Positions 54,702-64,000 of a DNA stretch of 64,000 nucleotides are shown piece by piece. This stretch comes from an uncultured Methylophilaceae bacterium. GTDB taxonomy: Bacteria; Pseudomonadota; Gammaproteobacteria; Burkholderiales; Methylophilaceae. The DNA is taken from contig CAJVXS010000001.1 of NCBI GenBank assembly GCA_913009235.1, positions 248,001 through 312,000 of the forward strand, in the 5' to 3' direction. The position numbers were made by a program, and so were the translations under genes. A model generated the notes under the pieces. It was not told where the DNA came from, ran no database searches, and saw nothing but the letters and a program-made list of their open reading frames with translations. How positions within the stretch are numbered: the stretch's first letter is position 1; each line of letters begins with the position of its first letter.

Positions 54702-56369
54702 ATGCTACAAGCCTTATCCATCCGAAATTTTGTCATTGTCGAACAGTTAGACCTAGAGTTTAGCCAAGGCTATACGACGTTGACTGGTGAAACTGGTGCA
54801 GGTAAGTCTATCTTGATTGATGCCTTGTCATTAGCACTGGGTGCGAGAAATGAAGGTGAAGTGATTCGGAATGGTTGTGATAAGGCGGATATCAGCGTCA
54901 CCATCGGGATTCAGCAGAACCTGGCCGCGCAAGCATGGCTGGATGAGAGTGAGATTGAGGCGGATGATGATTTAATTTTGCGCCGCGTGATTTATAGCGA
55001 TGGGCGCAGTCGAGGTTTTATTAATGGTGCGGCGGCAACGGTTGGGCAATTAAAATCATTGGGGGTTTTTTTGGTCGATATCTATAGCCAGAGTGCACAC
55101 CATTCATTGCTTAACGTGAATACACAGCGACAGATATTAGATGCTTTCTCTGGCAGCGCAGCATTAGCGAAACAAGTCGCAGAGCAATATAAGGCGTGGC
55201 ATACACTGCATGTGCAGCAAGTTGAGGTTGAAGAGAGTGCGGCTAGCTATACTGATGAGCTAGCTGAATTACGTGATAAAACACGTGAATTAAGCCAGCT
55301 GGGTTTTACCACAGATGAATGGGAAGAGCTGCAGTTAGAGCACAGTCGTTTAGGTAATAGTGCCGAGTTGATTGCAGGTGTTGAAGAAAGCTTACATCTT
55401 GTCAGTGAAGGCGAGCAAGATGCCTTATCCATGGTCTCCCATGCGCAGCAAAAATTACAGGCCTTAGTTGAGTTAGATAGTGAATTAAAAGAAGCATCCG
55501 AAACCATTGATTCTGCCGTGATTCAAATGCAAGAAGCAGCGCGCAGCTTAAGTCGCTATTTACAGCAAGACGATATTGACCCAGCACGATTGGCAGAAGT
55601 TGAAAATCGCATACAAGCCGTTCATGGCATTGCTCGTAAATGCCGTGTGCAACCAGATGGCCTGGTTGGGTTGCTCAGCACTTGGCAAGCGCGCATATCC
55701 GAACTGGAATCATTTGTTAATGATGGTGAGCTAGCAAAACAAGTTGCTGATGCATTGGCTAGTTATATGGAGTTAGCTAAAGAATTAAGTACAGTACGCC
55801 AACGATCGGCGCAAGATTTAAGTGAAAAAATTAGTGCTGAAATGCAGCGTTTATCACTCAGTGGTGGTCAATTCAAGGTGGCGTTAGAGCCATGCAAACA
55901 GTCGACTAATGGTTTAGAGCAAATCGACTTTTTAGTCGCTGGTCACGCAGGTGTCGAACCACGACCATTAAGGAAGGTTGCATCAGGTGGAGAGCTTTCA
56001 CGGATTAGCCTAGCATTACACGTCACTACAGCCGCGCAAGGCAGTGTGCCATGCATGATATTCGATGAAGTAGATGTTGGCATTGGTGGCGGTGTTGCCG
56101 AAGTGGTTGGAAAGTTACTCAAACAACTAGGTGAGAACCGCCAAGTATTAGTCATTACCCACCTAGCCCAAGTTGCTGCGCAAGCTACACAGCACTTGCA
56201 AGTTAGAAAATCCCAAACAGACAACACAACCCTTAGTCATATTCAACAGTTAAGTGAAGCCGAGCGTATTGAGGAAATTGCTAGAATGTCTGGTGGGGTG
56301 GTAGTGACGGATGCGACTAGAAGTCATGCTAAAGAGATGTTATCCCAATTGGCTTCACAAACGACTTGA
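54702..56369 (+). CDS. recN: DNA repair protein RecN
   Basis: 555 residues, SMC-like. Walker A is TGETGAGKSILIDAL (about 29-43), two long coiled-coil arms (about 160-370) flank a central turn, then signature VASGGELSRISLALH and Walker B MIFDEVDVGIGG. It acts in double-strand-break repair. It follows nadK by 44 bp. Confidence 0.97.
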   Translation: MLQALSIRNFVIVEQLDLEFSQGYTTLTGETGAGKSILIDALSLALGARNEGEVIRNGCDKADISVTIGIQQNLAAQAWLDESEIEADDDLILRRVIYSDGRSRGFINGAAATVGQLKSLGVFLVDIYSQSAHHSLLNVNTQRQILDAFSGSAALAKQVAEQYKAWHTLHVQQVEVEESAASYTDELAELRDKTRELSQLGFTTDEWEELQLEHSRLGNSAELIAGVEESLHLVSEGEQDALSMVSHAQQKLQALVELDSELKEASETIDSAVIQMQEAARSLSRYLQQDDIDPARLAEVENRIQAVHGIARKCRVQPDGLVGLLSTWQARISELESFVNDGELAKQVADALASYMELAKELSTVRQRSAQDLSEKISAEMQRLSLSGGQFKVALEPCKQSTNGLEQIDFLVAGHAGVEPRPLRKVASGGELSRISLALHVTTAAQGSVPCMIFDEVDVGIGGGVAEVVGKLLKQLGENRQVLVITHLAQVAAQATQHLQVRKSQTDNTTLSHIQQLSEAERIEEIARMSGGVVVTDATRSHAKEMLSQLASQTT

Positions 56370-56373
56370 TGCT

Positions 56374-56677
56374 TCAGCCTTTAGCGAGGTTGCGGACACC
56401 TCCTTCTATTTCACCCGCAAGGCTGTGAAATTCTGCAATAACCTGATTAATTGATTCTTTTGATTTGCAGTATTCAATATCTTCAGCTAGCTCTTTTATA
56501 TTAATTAGTATTTTTATTTCTTTTATCTCATCACTAGCAAATGATTTTGGGATTTTTTATATAAGAGCCCTCAGTTTTGCAATAATAGCCCCTTCATTTT
56601 TCTTAAATGACTTATCATTAACCTTAAGGCTTCTAAGATCGGAAATTAAGTATTTTTATACTGGCTGATTCCATCAT
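56374..56677 (-). pseudogene. Decayed small gene with an in-frame stop and a probable frameshift
   Basis: On the minus strand an ATG pair at 56672-56677 (ribosome site GAGGTG) starts MMESASI. In the next frame, beyond an A-run (ATAAAAATAC), KYLISDLRSLKVNDKSFKKN continues to ALI, meets one TAA, and then continues in the same frame (KIPKSFASDEIKEIKILINI ... SLAGEIEGGVRNLAKG) to a TGA. About 100 codons of coherent, helix-rich, AT-rich sequence with one stop and one homopolymer slip indicate a recently inactivated gene. I do not recognise the family. Confidence 0.55.
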
Positions 56678-56686
56678 TCACCTCAC

Positions 56687-57157
56687 CTACTTCTTATTCA
56701 ACCGGTCCCCAAGCTCTCCAATATAAGCAGATAAGCTAGCGCCAGAATCTTCTACAGCACCTTTAACTGCTGTTTCAACCTCAGATAGTTGCACCTCAAC
56801 TTTTTTATGCACATCGGCACCTTGCGTTTTAAGCTGTTGTAGCTCTATTTCTAAAAAAGTACGTAACTCTGTGAAGCGTGATAATTCTGCTTTGTTGGCT
56901 AGTTTGCGTTGTTCCTCCACCTCTTTATTAAGCTTTCTTCTGGTCACAAGTGTCGATGATTGCATATAGACGACAAAGCCTAGAAATAGTAGTGTCAGGA
57001 GGCCTGTGATGGTTAGTAAAATAAGGCCAAGCGGCGCTTCAGCATCGCTAAACAGCAAGGATAGCGGCACAGGTTTCGTGATGGCTAGCCAGTTAATGGC
57101 GGAAAAGATCACTAATGCAACTAATACAATGAGTAAAATCAGGTTAATTAACCACAT
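56687..57157 (-). CDS. LapA-like (DUF1049) membrane protein with a coiled-coil tail
   Basis: 156 residues. Two N-terminal membrane helices (about 3-25 and 42-66) form a LapA/DUF1049-like hairpin, followed by a charged helix ([20 protein letters not shown] ... [11 protein letters not shown]) predicted to be a coiled coil. Such proteins occur widely next to lapB or in betaproteobacterial operons with unknown function. Its ATG overlaps the end of fur by 10 bp, so translation is coupled to fur. Confidence 0.7.
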   Translation of the reverse strand: MWLINLILLIVLVALVIFSAINWLAITKPVPLSLLFSDAEAPLGLILLTITGLLTLLFLGFVVYMQSSTLVTRRKLNKEVEEQRKLANKAELSRFTELRTFLEIELQQLKTQGADVHKKVEVQLSEVETAVKGAVEDSGASLSAYIGELGDRLNKK

Positions 57158-57558
57158 TTTTTACAAACACCATAAATCATCAATGAATGGTCTTGTATTT
57201 TAAAGCCACGTGATTCTGCAGCTTCTTGTTGGCGACGTTCTATTTCTGCATCATAAAACTCTTCAACAACGCCACATTTTACGCAAACAATATGATCGTG
57301 GTGACTGCCTTGATTGAGTTCAAAAACAGCTTTACCACTTTCGAAATGATGGCGAATCAATAGCCCCGCATCTTCAAACTGGGTGAGTACGCGGTATACA
57401 GTAGCAAGCCCAACGTCATCACCTGAGCCCAGTAGTATTTTGTAGACATCCTCAGCAGACAAGTGGCGGTTGTCGCTTTTTTCAAATAACTCTAATATTT
57501 TCAGTCTTGGTAATGTTGCTTTCAATCCGGCATTTTTTAAATCTTTTTGATCGTGCAT
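57148..57558 (-). CDS. fur: Ferric uptake regulator
   Basis: 136 residues. DNA-binding winged helix at about 1-83 ([37 protein letters not shown]), metal-binding HHDHIVC at about 91-97, [10 protein letters not shown] (CxxC) and a C-terminal CKKCG. It represses iron-uptake genes when Fe is bound. It is divergent from bamE, a conserved betaproteobacterial arrangement. A promoter and possible self-regulatory site would lie in the 99-bp gap. Confidence 0.95.
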   Translation of the reverse strand: MHDQKDLKNAGLKATLPRLKILELFEKSDNRHLSAEDVYKILLGSGDDVGLATVYRVLTQFEDAGLLIRHHFESGKAVFELNQGSHHDHIVCVKCGVVEEFYDAEIERRQQEAAESRGFKIQDHSLMIYGVCKKCG

Positions 57559-57657
57559 AGTTTAAACTCATTTCTCAAACTTTTTAGTTTTAGGCTTATC
57601 TCCATCGTGGTATATTAACGAGAATTCATACATCTGTCTGCTTTAACGTATTAAATT

Positions 57658-58386
57658 ATGCACAATTTTAAAAAACTTCTCACATTGATCATGTTGATCA
57701 TCATCGCTGGGTGTGGTGTTAGCATGCAAACAATCAAGCCATTTAAGATGGATATACAGCAAGGCAATGTGGTGACCTCTGAGATGTTGTTGAAGTTACG
57801 CCCGGGCATGACTAGATCACAAGTGAAATACATTTTGGGTACGCCACTATTGGTCGATAGCTTTCATTCAAATAGGTGGGATTATTTCTATCAGCTACGT
57901 AAACAAGGCAAAGTTGTTAATCAGCGCCGTGTGATTTTGGATTTTGAGGGCGGGTTATTAGCTCATGTGCGTGGAGATGTCGTGCCTGAAGGTGCTGAGA
58001 TTAAGGCGTTGCCGATGGTTGAGCCTGTAGTAAAACCTGAGCCCGAACTGGTTGATGTGAAAGCGGCTGAAAAAATGGAGAAAGCTGTTAAGGTGCTTAA
58101 AGAGAAGTCCATTACTAGGGTGCCAAGTGCAGCAGATGCGCCAACAATGCCAGTATCAACAAGTATTGCTTCAGAACGTCGGGGAGTGCCTGGGTTGGAG
58201 CGACAATTAGATGTCAGTCGAGTAGAGCGAGCTATGCCGGTGCCAGAGACTTTGCCAGAAGTGGAGTCTAAAGTAATGCCTAAAGCCAGGGAAGTGCAGT
58301 TAAAAAGCAAACCAAGTGACAGTTCGCTTTCATACCAAGAAGAGCCAGGTATTTTTGAACGCTTATTGGAAAAAATAGGCTTTTGA
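57658..58386 (+). CDS. bamE: Outer-membrane assembly lipoprotein BamE with a long C-terminal extension
   Basis: 242 residues; E. coli BamE has 113. A lipoprotein signal ends with IIAGC19. The SmpA/OmlA domain (about 35-120) has LLKLRPGMTRSQVKYILGTPLLVDSFHSNRWDYFY, the family core. The last 110 residues are an E/K/P/V-rich, probably disordered tail (about 120-230). It is a non-essential part of the BAM complex. Its stop codon overlaps the ATG region of dapB, so the two are co-transcribed. Confidence 0.92.
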   Translation: MHNFKKLLTLIMLIIIAGCGVSMQTIKPFKMDIQQGNVVTSEMLLKLRPGMTRSQVKYILGTPLLVDSFHSNRWDYFYQLRKQGKVVNQRRVILDFEGGLLAHVRGDVVPEGAEIKALPMVEPVVKPEPELVDVKAAEKMEKAVKVLKEKSITRVPSAADAPTMPVSTSIASERRGVPGLERQLDVSRVERAMPVPETLPEVESKVMPKAREVQLKSKPSDSSLSYQEEPGIFERLLEKIGF

Positions 58387-58400
58387 TGGGGCATAAATTT

Positions 58401-59225
58401 ATGGATACCAAAGATAAAAACATGAAAACAAAAGTAGTCATTACAGGTGTATCTGGGCGCATGGGAGTAGCTTTGTTAAAAGGCATTTTTACGGATGATG
58501 CGCTGACGCTGCATGCTGCAATCGATCGTTCAAGTAGTGATTTGGTCGGACAAGATGCTGGCGCACCATTTGGATTAACGTCGGGTGTGAAGGTGACTAG
58601 TGATTTAACAGAGGCGTTAATAAGTGCTGATGTGTTAGTCGACTTCACGCGGCCTGAGGCTGCAATGCAGTATTTGGCCGCATGTAAGCAAGCTGGTGTT
58701 CGGATGGTGATTGGAACAACAGGCTTTACTGAAGCAGAGAAGACTCAGATAGGGACTGCGGCGAAAAAGAATGCCGTTGTATTTGCTCCGAACATGAGCG
58801 TGGGTGTGACTTTGCTGATTAATTTGGTTGAGCAAGCGGCTAAAGTGCTTGATGAAGGTTACGATATTGAAGTGGTGGAAATGCATCACCGACATAAAGT
58901 GGATGCGCCTTCTGGTACAGCTTTACGTTTAGGCGAGGCTGCGGCAAAGGGTTTGGGCCAAGACTTAAAAGACTGTGCGGTTTATGCACGGGAAGGCGTC
59001 ACAGGCGAGCGCGAAGCTGGAAAAATTGGATTTGCGACATTACGCGGCGGCGATGTTGTTGGTGACCATACAGTGATTTACGCCGGGGCTGGTGAACGTG
59101 TGGAAATTACACATAAGGCTAGTAGTCGTGCAACCTTCGCATTAGGGGCGCTGAGAGCAGCAAAATTTCTATCAGGCAAAGAAGCAGGCCTTTTCGATAT
59201 GCAGGATGTATTAGGTTTTAAATAG
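58401..59225 (+). CDS. dapB: 4-hydroxy-tetrahydrodipicolinate reductase
   Basis: About 274 residues from the ATG at 58401, which has GGGG 9 nt ahead. Alternatives are the ATG at 58386 and the ATG at 58422 (MKTKVVITGVSGRMG, the usual start of the domain). The NAD(P) site is VVITGVSGRMG, and conserved blocks are VDFTRPEA, VIGTTGFTEAE, MSVGVTLLINL and the substrate motif EMHHRHKVDAPSGTALRLGE. It catalyses a step in lysine/DAP synthesis. It follows bamE directly. Confidence 0.94.
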   Translation: MDTKDKNMKTKVVITGVSGRMGVALLKGIFTDDALTLHAAIDRSSSDLVGQDAGAPFGLTSGVKVTSDLTEALISADVLVDFTRPEAAMQYLAACKQAGVRMVIGTTGFTEAEKTQIGTAAKKNAVVFAPNMSVGVTLLINLVEQAAKVLDEGYDIEVVEMHHRHKVDAPSGTALRLGEAAAKGLGQDLKDCAVYAREGVTGEREAGKIGFATLRGGDVVGDHTVIYAGAGERVEITHKASSRATFALGALRAAKFLSGKEAGLFDMQDVLGFK

Positions 59226-59413
59226 TCTTCAGTCTTCGTTTTAAATGGCGCTTGTTACGAATTCACTGAGTGGTGGGTGGGGATTGCATCGGGCGCAGCA
59301 AAAGAATTTTATCGGTGCATAACGTGTATTTTGGATAAGCTGGCTGCTTTAATTGGTGCAATATGCATACCATTTTTCTTTGAAAAATTCTCATAACAAA
59401 CAACCTGCTATGC

Positions 59414-59442
59414 TTGAAACAAAAGTTTAATCCCGCTATAAT
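59414..59442 (+). promoter_or_regulatory. Sigma-70-type promoter of carAB
   Basis: TTGAAA (59414-59419), a 17-nt spacer and a perfect TATAAT (59437-59442). Transcription would start near 59450, leaving a leader of about 115 nt that contains two hairpins ahead of carA. Confidence 0.7.
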
Positions 59443-59455
59443 TCGTCAATTCTTG

Positions 59456-59532
59456 AAGCGGGAAGAGTATATTTACTTTTCCCGTTTTACATGTCTAGCA
59501 CGAGCATTGTTGACTCAGTGCTACAATGCTCG
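59456..59532 (+). promoter_or_regulatory. carAB leader with two hairpins
   Basis: The first hairpin has CGGGAA (59459-59464) and TTCCCG (59479-59484), extendable by A-U/G-U pairs and followed by TTTTAC, so it looks like a weak terminator. The second is a perfect 9-bp stem, CGAGCATTG (59501-59509) with CAATGCTCG (59524-59532), just before the carA ribosome site. Together they could form an attenuation or translation-control leader for carbamoyl-phosphate synthesis. Confidence 0.5.
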
Positions 59533-59567
59533 CGAAAAATTAAACTAAGAAAATGAAGGAGCTACCA

Positions 59568-60716
59568 TTGCTGCAAACACGCCCTGTAGAAATGACACGA
59601 GCAATCTTAGTGTTAGCAGATGGAACAGTGTTTCGAGGTGCTTCAATGGGTGCTTCTGGTCACACGGTTGGTGAAGTCGTCTTTAATACGTCAATGACGG
59701 GCTACCAAGAGATTCTGACTGACCCTTCTTATGCCGAACAAATCGTTACACTCACATATCCTCACATTGGTAATACCGGCGCAAATACTGAGGATGCTGA
59801 GTCAAGCAATGTGTGTGCATCAGGTTTGGTGATTCGAGATTTTCCTTTGCTAGTGAGTAACTTCCGTAGTGATCAGTCGTTGTCAGCTTATTTGGCGGCT
59901 AATAATATTGTCGCGATTACTGACATTGATACGCGCCAGTTAACACGTGTGTTACGTGATAAAGGTGCGCAAGCAGGTTGTATCTTGGTAGGTGATGATG
60001 CTGAGCAAGCATTGGCTTTAGCCAAAGGTTTTCCGGGGATGGCTGGGATGGATTTGGCGAAAGAAGTGACTTGTCAATCTGCTTATGAATATGTGGAAGG
60101 TGAGTGGCAATTAGGCAGTGGATATGATGTTGCTCCCGATAGTCAGCCTTACCATGTGGTGGCATTTGATTATGGTGTGAAACGTAATATTCTTCGCATG
60201 CTGATTTCGCGTGGTTGTAAGGTGACCGTGTTGCCAGCACAGGCAACAGCTGAGGAGGCGCTAAGCCATCAACCAGATGGCATTTTTCTATCCAATGGGC
60301 CAGGGGATCCTGAAGCATGTGATTATGCGATTAAAACCATTCAAACTTTACTAAAAGAGGACATCCCTACTTTTGGCATTTGCTTAGGCCATCAATTATT
60401 AGCTTTAGCTGGTGGTGCTAAAACCATTAAGATGAAGTTTGGACATCACGGCGCTAACCACCCAGTTCAAGATGTCGAGAGCAAGCGTGTCTATATTACT
60501 AGTCAGAATCACGGCTTTGCTGTTGATGCAGAGAGCTTGCCAAGTAATATCAAAGTAACGCATGTTTCATTGTTTGATGGCAGTCTGCAAGGCATCGCGT
60601 TAACAGACAAGCCAGCGTTTAGTTTTCAGGGGCACCCTGAGGCAAGCCCAGGCCCGACAGAAATGAGTTATTTATTTGATCGCTTTATTAGCATGATGCA
60701 AGAAGGGGCTAGCTAA
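59568..60716 (+). CDS. carA: Carbamoyl-phosphate synthase small (glutaminase) subunit
   Basis: About 382 residues from TTG at 59568-59570, which has a strong Shine-Dalgarno AAGGAG (59556-59561) six nt ahead. An ATG at 59553 lies before that ribosome site and is less likely; an ATG at 59592 ([11 protein letters not shown]) fits the family but lacks a site. The N-terminal CarA domain ([36 protein letters not shown]) is followed by the class I GATase domain with the catalytic Cys in [13 protein letters not shown] and the His/Glu in [11 protein letters not shown]. It makes NH3 for CarB. Overlaps carB start by 1 bp. Confidence 0.96.
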   Translation: MLQTRPVEMTRAILVLADGTVFRGASMGASGHTVGEVVFNTSMTGYQEILTDPSYAEQIVTLTYPHIGNTGANTEDAESSNVCASGLVIRDFPLLVSNFRSDQSLSAYLAANNIVAITDIDTRQLTRVLRDKGAQAGCILVGDDAEQALALAKGFPGMAGMDLAKEVTCQSAYEYVEGEWQLGSGYDVAPDSQPYHVVAFDYGVKRNILRMLISRGCKVTVLPAQATAEEALSHQPDGIFLSNGPGDPEACDYAIKTIQTLLKEDIPTFGICLGHQLLALAGGAKTIKMKFGHHGANHPVQDVESKRVYITSQNHGFAVDAESLPSNIKVTHVSLFDGSLQGIALTDKPAFSFQGHPEASPGPTEMSYLFDRFISMMQEGAS

Positions 60717-63700
60717 TGGCTAAGCGTATAGATATTAAATCCATCTTAATTATTGGAGCGGGTCCGATTGTCATCGGGCAAGCGTGTGAATTCGATTACT
60801 CAGGTGCGCAAGCTTGTAAAGCCTTGCGAGAAGAAGGCTACCGTGTCATTTTGGTGAACTCTAATCCAGCGACTATCATGACCGATCCAGAAATGGCTGA
60901 CGCAACTTATATTGAGCCAATCAGCTGGGGTGTAGTTGAAAAGATTATTGCAAAAGAACGACCAGATGCTTTGTTGCCAACCATGGGTGGGCAAACGGCA
61001 TTGAATTGTGCATTGGATTTAGATAGGCACGGCGTGCTAGAAAAATACAATGTAGAGATGATTGGTGCTTCTAAGGATGCGATTGATAAAGCGGAAGATC
61101 GTCAAAAATTCAAAGAAGCTATGACTAAAATTGGTTTGGACTCTGCGCGTTCAATGATTGCGCATAGCATGGAAGAAGCTTCACAAGTGCAAGCTACTAT
61201 TGGCTTTCCCGCTATTATTCGCCCTTCATTTACGATGGGCGGTAGCGGCGGCGGTATTGCTTATAACCGCGAAGAATTTGTTGCGATTTGTGAGAGAGGC
61301 TTGGAGGCCTCCCCAACCAATGAGTTGTTGATTGAAGAGTCGATGCTAGGTTGGAAGGAGTATGAGATGGAAGTGGTGCGCGACACCGCGGATAACTGCA
61401 TCATCATTTGCTCAATTGAAAACTTAGACCCAATGGGCGTGCATACTGGCGACTCGATTACGGTCGCGCCTGCACAAACGTTAACGGATAAAGAATATCA
61501 AATCCTACGTGATGCTTCGTTCGCAGTGTTGCGTGAAATCGGTGTCGATACGGGTGGTTCAAACGTACAGTTTGCGATTAACCCAGTAGATGGACGTATG
61601 ATTGTGATTGAGATGAACCCGCGCGTATCGCGTTCATCAGCGCTTGCCTCAAAAGCAACTGGTTTCCCTATTGCTAAAGTGGCGGCTAAGTTGGCGGTTG
61701 GCTTTACGTTAGATGAGCTTAGCAATGATATTACTGATGGTCAAACACCAGCCTCTTTTGAGCCTTCTATTGACTACGTGGTTACTAAGGTTCCACGTTT
61801 TGCATTCGAGAAATTCCCACAAGCGGATAGCCACTTAACGACACAGATGAAATCTGTGGGTGAAGTCATGGCTATTGGTCGCAGCTTTCAAGAGTCTTTC
61901 CAAAAAGCATTGCGTGGTCTTGAAGTCGGTGTGGACGGCTTGGACCCAATTACGACTGATGTCGATGCCATTAAAAAAGAATTAGGTGCACCTAAGTCAG
62001 ATCGAATTTGGTATCTAGGCGATGCATTTAGAATTGGTATGACTGTAGAAGAAATATTTGAGATTAGCAAAATTGATCCTTGGTTTTTAGCGCAGATAGA
62101 AGATTTGATTAAGCATGAGAAGGCGCTTCAAGGTAAGCATATTGCTGATTTAGATAAGAATGCACTGTATCAATTGAAACGTGCAGGCTTCTCGGATTTA
62201 CGTTTAGCTAAGCTGTTGGATACTGACCAGCATTCAGTGCGCGCTTATCGTCAAGCCTTAAATGTTCGTCCAGTCTACAAGCGAGTGGATACTTGTGCTG
62301 CAGAGTTTGCAACAGATACGGCTTATATGTATTCTACCTATGAAGAATACTGCGAATCAGAACCAAGTGATAAGAAAAAGATCATGGTGCTTGGCGGTGG
62401 TCCAAACCGTATTGGCCAGGGTATTGAGTTTGATTATTGCTGTGTACACGCTGCTTTTGCGATGCGCGATGATGGTTATGAAACCATTATGGTGAACTGT
62501 AACCCTGAAACGGTTTCTACCGATTATGATACATCTGATCGCTTGTATTTTGAGCCAGTGACATTGGAAGATGTGCTTGAAATTGTCAATATCGAGAAAC
62601 CAACAGGTGTGATTGTGCAATATGGTGGTCAAACACCATTGAAACTAGCGCGCGCTTTAGAAAAAGCAGGGGTGGCAATTATTGGAACGTCGCCTGATGC
62701 GATTGACTGTGCTGAAGATCGTGAACGCTTCCAAAAACTGTTGGAAGAACTTGATCTTAAACAGCCGCCCAACCGTACTGCCCGTGCGGCAGAAGAAGCG
62801 ATTTGCTTAGCAGAGGAAATTGGTTATCCATTGGTTGTGCGTCCAAGCTATGTGCTTGGTGGTCGTGCAATGGAAATCGTACACGAACAAAGTCAGTTGG
62901 AGCGCTATATGCGTGAAGCCGTTAAGGTTTCTAATGATTCACCTGTGTTGTTAGACCGATTCTTAAACGATGCAATAGAAATTGATGTTGATGCGATTTG
63001 TGATGGCGAAGAAGTGTTAATTGGCGGCATCATGCAGCATATTGAGCAAGCTGGTGTTCACTCGGGTGATTCTGCTTGTTCATTGCCACCTTTCAGTTTA
63101 AGCGCTGAACTACAAGACGATCTGCGTGATCAGACGGCCAAAATGGCTTTAGCACTGGGAGTTAAAGGCTTGATGAATGTACAATTTGCGATTCAAGGCA
63201 CGACAGTTTATGTATTAGAAGTGAACCCGCGTGCTTCACGTACCGTGCCATTTGTTTCTAAAGCTTGTGGCTTGCAGCTAGCGAAGATTGCGGCACGTTG
63301 CATGGAGGGTCAGAGCCTGAAATCACAGGGTATGATGAAAGAAATTATACCGCCTTATTACTCAGTTAAAGAAGCGGTATTCCCTTTCATTAAGTTTCCT
63401 GGTGTCGATACGATTCTTGGTCCAGAAATGAAGTCAACTGGTGAAGTAATGGGTGTTGGTATGGCATTTGCAGAAGCTTTTGTGAAGTCGCAGCTAGGCG
63501 CTTCAGTGGTGTTGCCAGAAGGTGGTAAAGCATTTATCAGTGTGCGCAAGGAAGACCATGAGAAAGTGGTTGATATTGCCAAAGACCTTACTAAATTAGG
63601 GTTTGAGTTAGTTGCGACCAAAGGCACTGCCAGAACGCTAGTAAAACATGGCTTAACGGTCACTTTTGTTAACAAGGTGGCAGAGGGTAGGCCGCACGTG

Positions 63701-63919
63701 GTTGATATGATCAAAAACAATGAGATTGATTTTATTGTGAATGTGACCGAAGATAAAAAAGCGGTGGCAGATTCTTATGAAATTCGAGACAGTGCTTTAC
63801 AGAACAAAGTCACTTATTACACGACAGTGGCTGGTGCAAAAGCCGCATGTGTTGGTATGATGGAGATGGAAGAGCTAAATGTTGAGTCTATTCAAAACTT
63901 GCACAAGAAGCTTGCGTAA
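60716..63919 (+). CDS. carB: Carbamoyl-phosphate synthase large subunit
   Basis: 1067 residues, standard length. Two homologous ATP-grasp halves: the first opens with [20 protein letters not shown] and has [10 protein letters not shown], the second opens with [20 protein letters not shown]. Both have [34 protein letters not shown] signatures. The C-terminal allosteric domain (about 935-1067) includes the IMP/UMP/ornithine control site ([12 protein letters not shown]). Product is used for arginine and pyrimidine, and possibly for the LPS carbamoyltransferase above. Confidence 0.98.
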   Translation: MAKRIDIKSILIIGAGPIVIGQACEFDYSGAQACKALREEGYRVILVNSNPATIMTDPEMADATYIEPISWGVVEKIIAKERPDALLPTMGGQTALNCALDLDRHGVLEKYNVEMIGASKDAIDKAEDRQKFKEAMTKIGLDSARSMIAHSMEEASQVQATIGFPAIIRPSFTMGGSGGGIAYNREEFVAICERGLEASPTNELLIEESMLGWKEYEMEVVRDTADNCIIICSIENLDPMGVHTGDSITVAPAQTLTDKEYQILRDASFAVLREIGVDTGGSNVQFAINPVDGRMIVIEMNPRVSRSSALASKATGFPIAKVAAKLAVGFTLDELSNDITDGQTPASFEPSIDYVVTKVPRFAFEKFPQADSHLTTQMKSVGEVMAIGRSFQESFQKALRGLEVGVDGLDPITTDVDAIKKELGAPKSDRIWYLGDAFRIGMTVEEIFEISKIDPWFLAQIEDLIKHEKALQGKHIADLDKNALYQLKRAGFSDLRLAKLLDTDQHSVRAYRQALNVRPVYKRVDTCAAEFATDTAYMYSTYEEYCESEPSDKKKIMVLGGGPNRIGQGIEFDYCCVHAAFAMRDDGYETIMVNCNPETVSTDYDTSDRLYFEPVTLEDVLEIVNIEKPTGVIVQYGGQTPLKLARALEKAGVAIIGTSPDAIDCAEDRERFQKLLEELDLKQPPNRTARAAEEAICLAEEIGYPLVVRPSYVLGGRAMEIVHEQSQLERYMREAVKVSNDSPVLLDRFLNDAIEIDVDAICDGEEVLIGGIMQHIEQAGVHSGDSACSLPPFSLSAELQDDLRDQTAKMALALGVKGLMNVQFAIQGTTVYVLEVNPRASRTVPFVSKACGLQLAKIAARCMEGQSLKSQGMMKEIIPPYYSVKEAVFPFIKFPGVDTILGPEMKSTGEVMGVGMAFAEAFVKSQLGASVVLPEGGKAFISVRKEDHEKVVDIAKDLTKLGFELVATKGTARTLVKHGLTVTFVNKVAEGRPHVVDMIKNNEIDFIVNVTEDKKAVADSYEIRDSALQNKVTYYTTVAGAKAACVGMMEMEELNVESIQNLHKKLA

Positions 63920-63949
63920 AATACACTGGATCTATTGAAGATTATTTAA

Positions 63950-63978
63950 AACCACGCTCAGCGAGTGTGGTTTATTTT
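63950..63978 (+). terminator. Rho-independent terminator after carB
   Basis: AACCACGCTC (63950-63959) pairs with GAGTGTGGTT (63963-63972), with one G-U pair and a 3-nt loop, followed by TATTTTTT. It lies 31 bp past the carB stop. Confidence 0.8.
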
Positions 63979-63996
63979 TTATAAAGGTATATAAGT

Positions 63997-64000
63997 ATGG
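63997..64000 (+). CDS. Possible start codon of the next gene (cut by the window edge)
   Basis: The last bases read AAAGGTATATAAGTATGG, with an AAAGG ribosome-site-like element 10 nt before ATG. In many proteobacteria greA follows carB, so greA is a plausible identity, but only one codon is visible and this is inference from gene order. Confidence 0.25.

Noticed and set aside
56465-56668. 67-residue + strand hydrophobic frame
   Set aside because: Antisense to the decayed gene at 56374-56677, which has the better protein-like composition; its hydrophobicity reflects AT-rich Lys/Glu/Ile codons read in reverse.

Overview
The window looks like core chromosome of a betaproteobacterium, most likely an obligate or near-obligate methylotroph of the Methylophilaceae (Methylotenera/Methylophilus-like). 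The grounds are moderate AT richness, betaproteobacterial gene orders (TPR-lolB-ispE-tRNA-Gln-prs-rplY-pth-ychF; ftsY-ftsE-ftsX-rpoH; grpE-dnaK-dnaJ; hrcA/nadK-recN; fur/bamE-dapB-carAB), a free-standing pqqA gene for the PQQ cofactor used by methanol dehydrogenases, and an edd-eda pair that fits the KDPG-aldolase form of the RuMP cycle. The genus is an inference; no 16S or methanol dehydrogenase gene lies in the window.

Layout. 1-4.2 kb: envZ (partial)/ompR, a secreted EF-hand protein, an SDR oxidoreductase, the orphan pqqA with its own terminator, and a HAD phosphatase. 4.3-8.5 kb: an APH-fold kinase convergent with a thiamine-uptake operon (TPP riboswitch, TonB receptor, small YkoF-like thiamine-binding protein, PnuC-type transporter). 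8.6-16 kb: tRNA-Met, ychF, pth, rplY, prs, tRNA-Gln, ispE, lolB and a TPR protein. 16-20.3 kb: a Gld-like ABC system of four genes leading into mutM. 21-24.4 kb: ubiB, ubiJ, ubiE and a DUF971 gene. 24.7-28.3 kb: rpoH, ftsX, ftsE, ftsY, with a CIRCE operator in front of rpoH. 28.7-30.5 kb: rsmD, coaD, a ferredoxin and the scar of a deleted gloA. 31-35 kb: grpE, dnaK, dnaJ with sigma-32-like promoters. 35.3-51.5 kb: a large LPS inner-core locus (waaC, waaG, waaP, an LpxL-type acyltransferase, a tandem-kinase protein, an O-carbamoyltransferase, a HAD protein, an atypical LPS kinase, waaF, hldE, gmhA, hldD) with edd-eda embedded. 51.5-64 kb: hemH, hrcA, nadK, recN, a decayed small gene, a LapA-like membrane protein, fur, bamE, dapB, carA and carB.

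How it fits together. Heat-shock control is closed within the window: hrcA is encoded here, its operator sits in front of rpoH, and sigma-32-type promoters precede grpE and dnaK. The LPS genes cover ADP-heptose synthesis (gmhA, hldE, hldD), heptosyl transfer (waaC, waaF), glucosyl transfer (waaG), core phosphorylation (waaP and relatives) and probably core carbamoylation; the carbamoyl phosphate for that last step would come from carAB at the right end. I found no insertion sequence, prophage, CRISPR array or defence island. The accessory signals are small: two pseudogenes, a tandem repeat inside grpE, an orphan pqqA, several small ORFs and a few regulatory sites.
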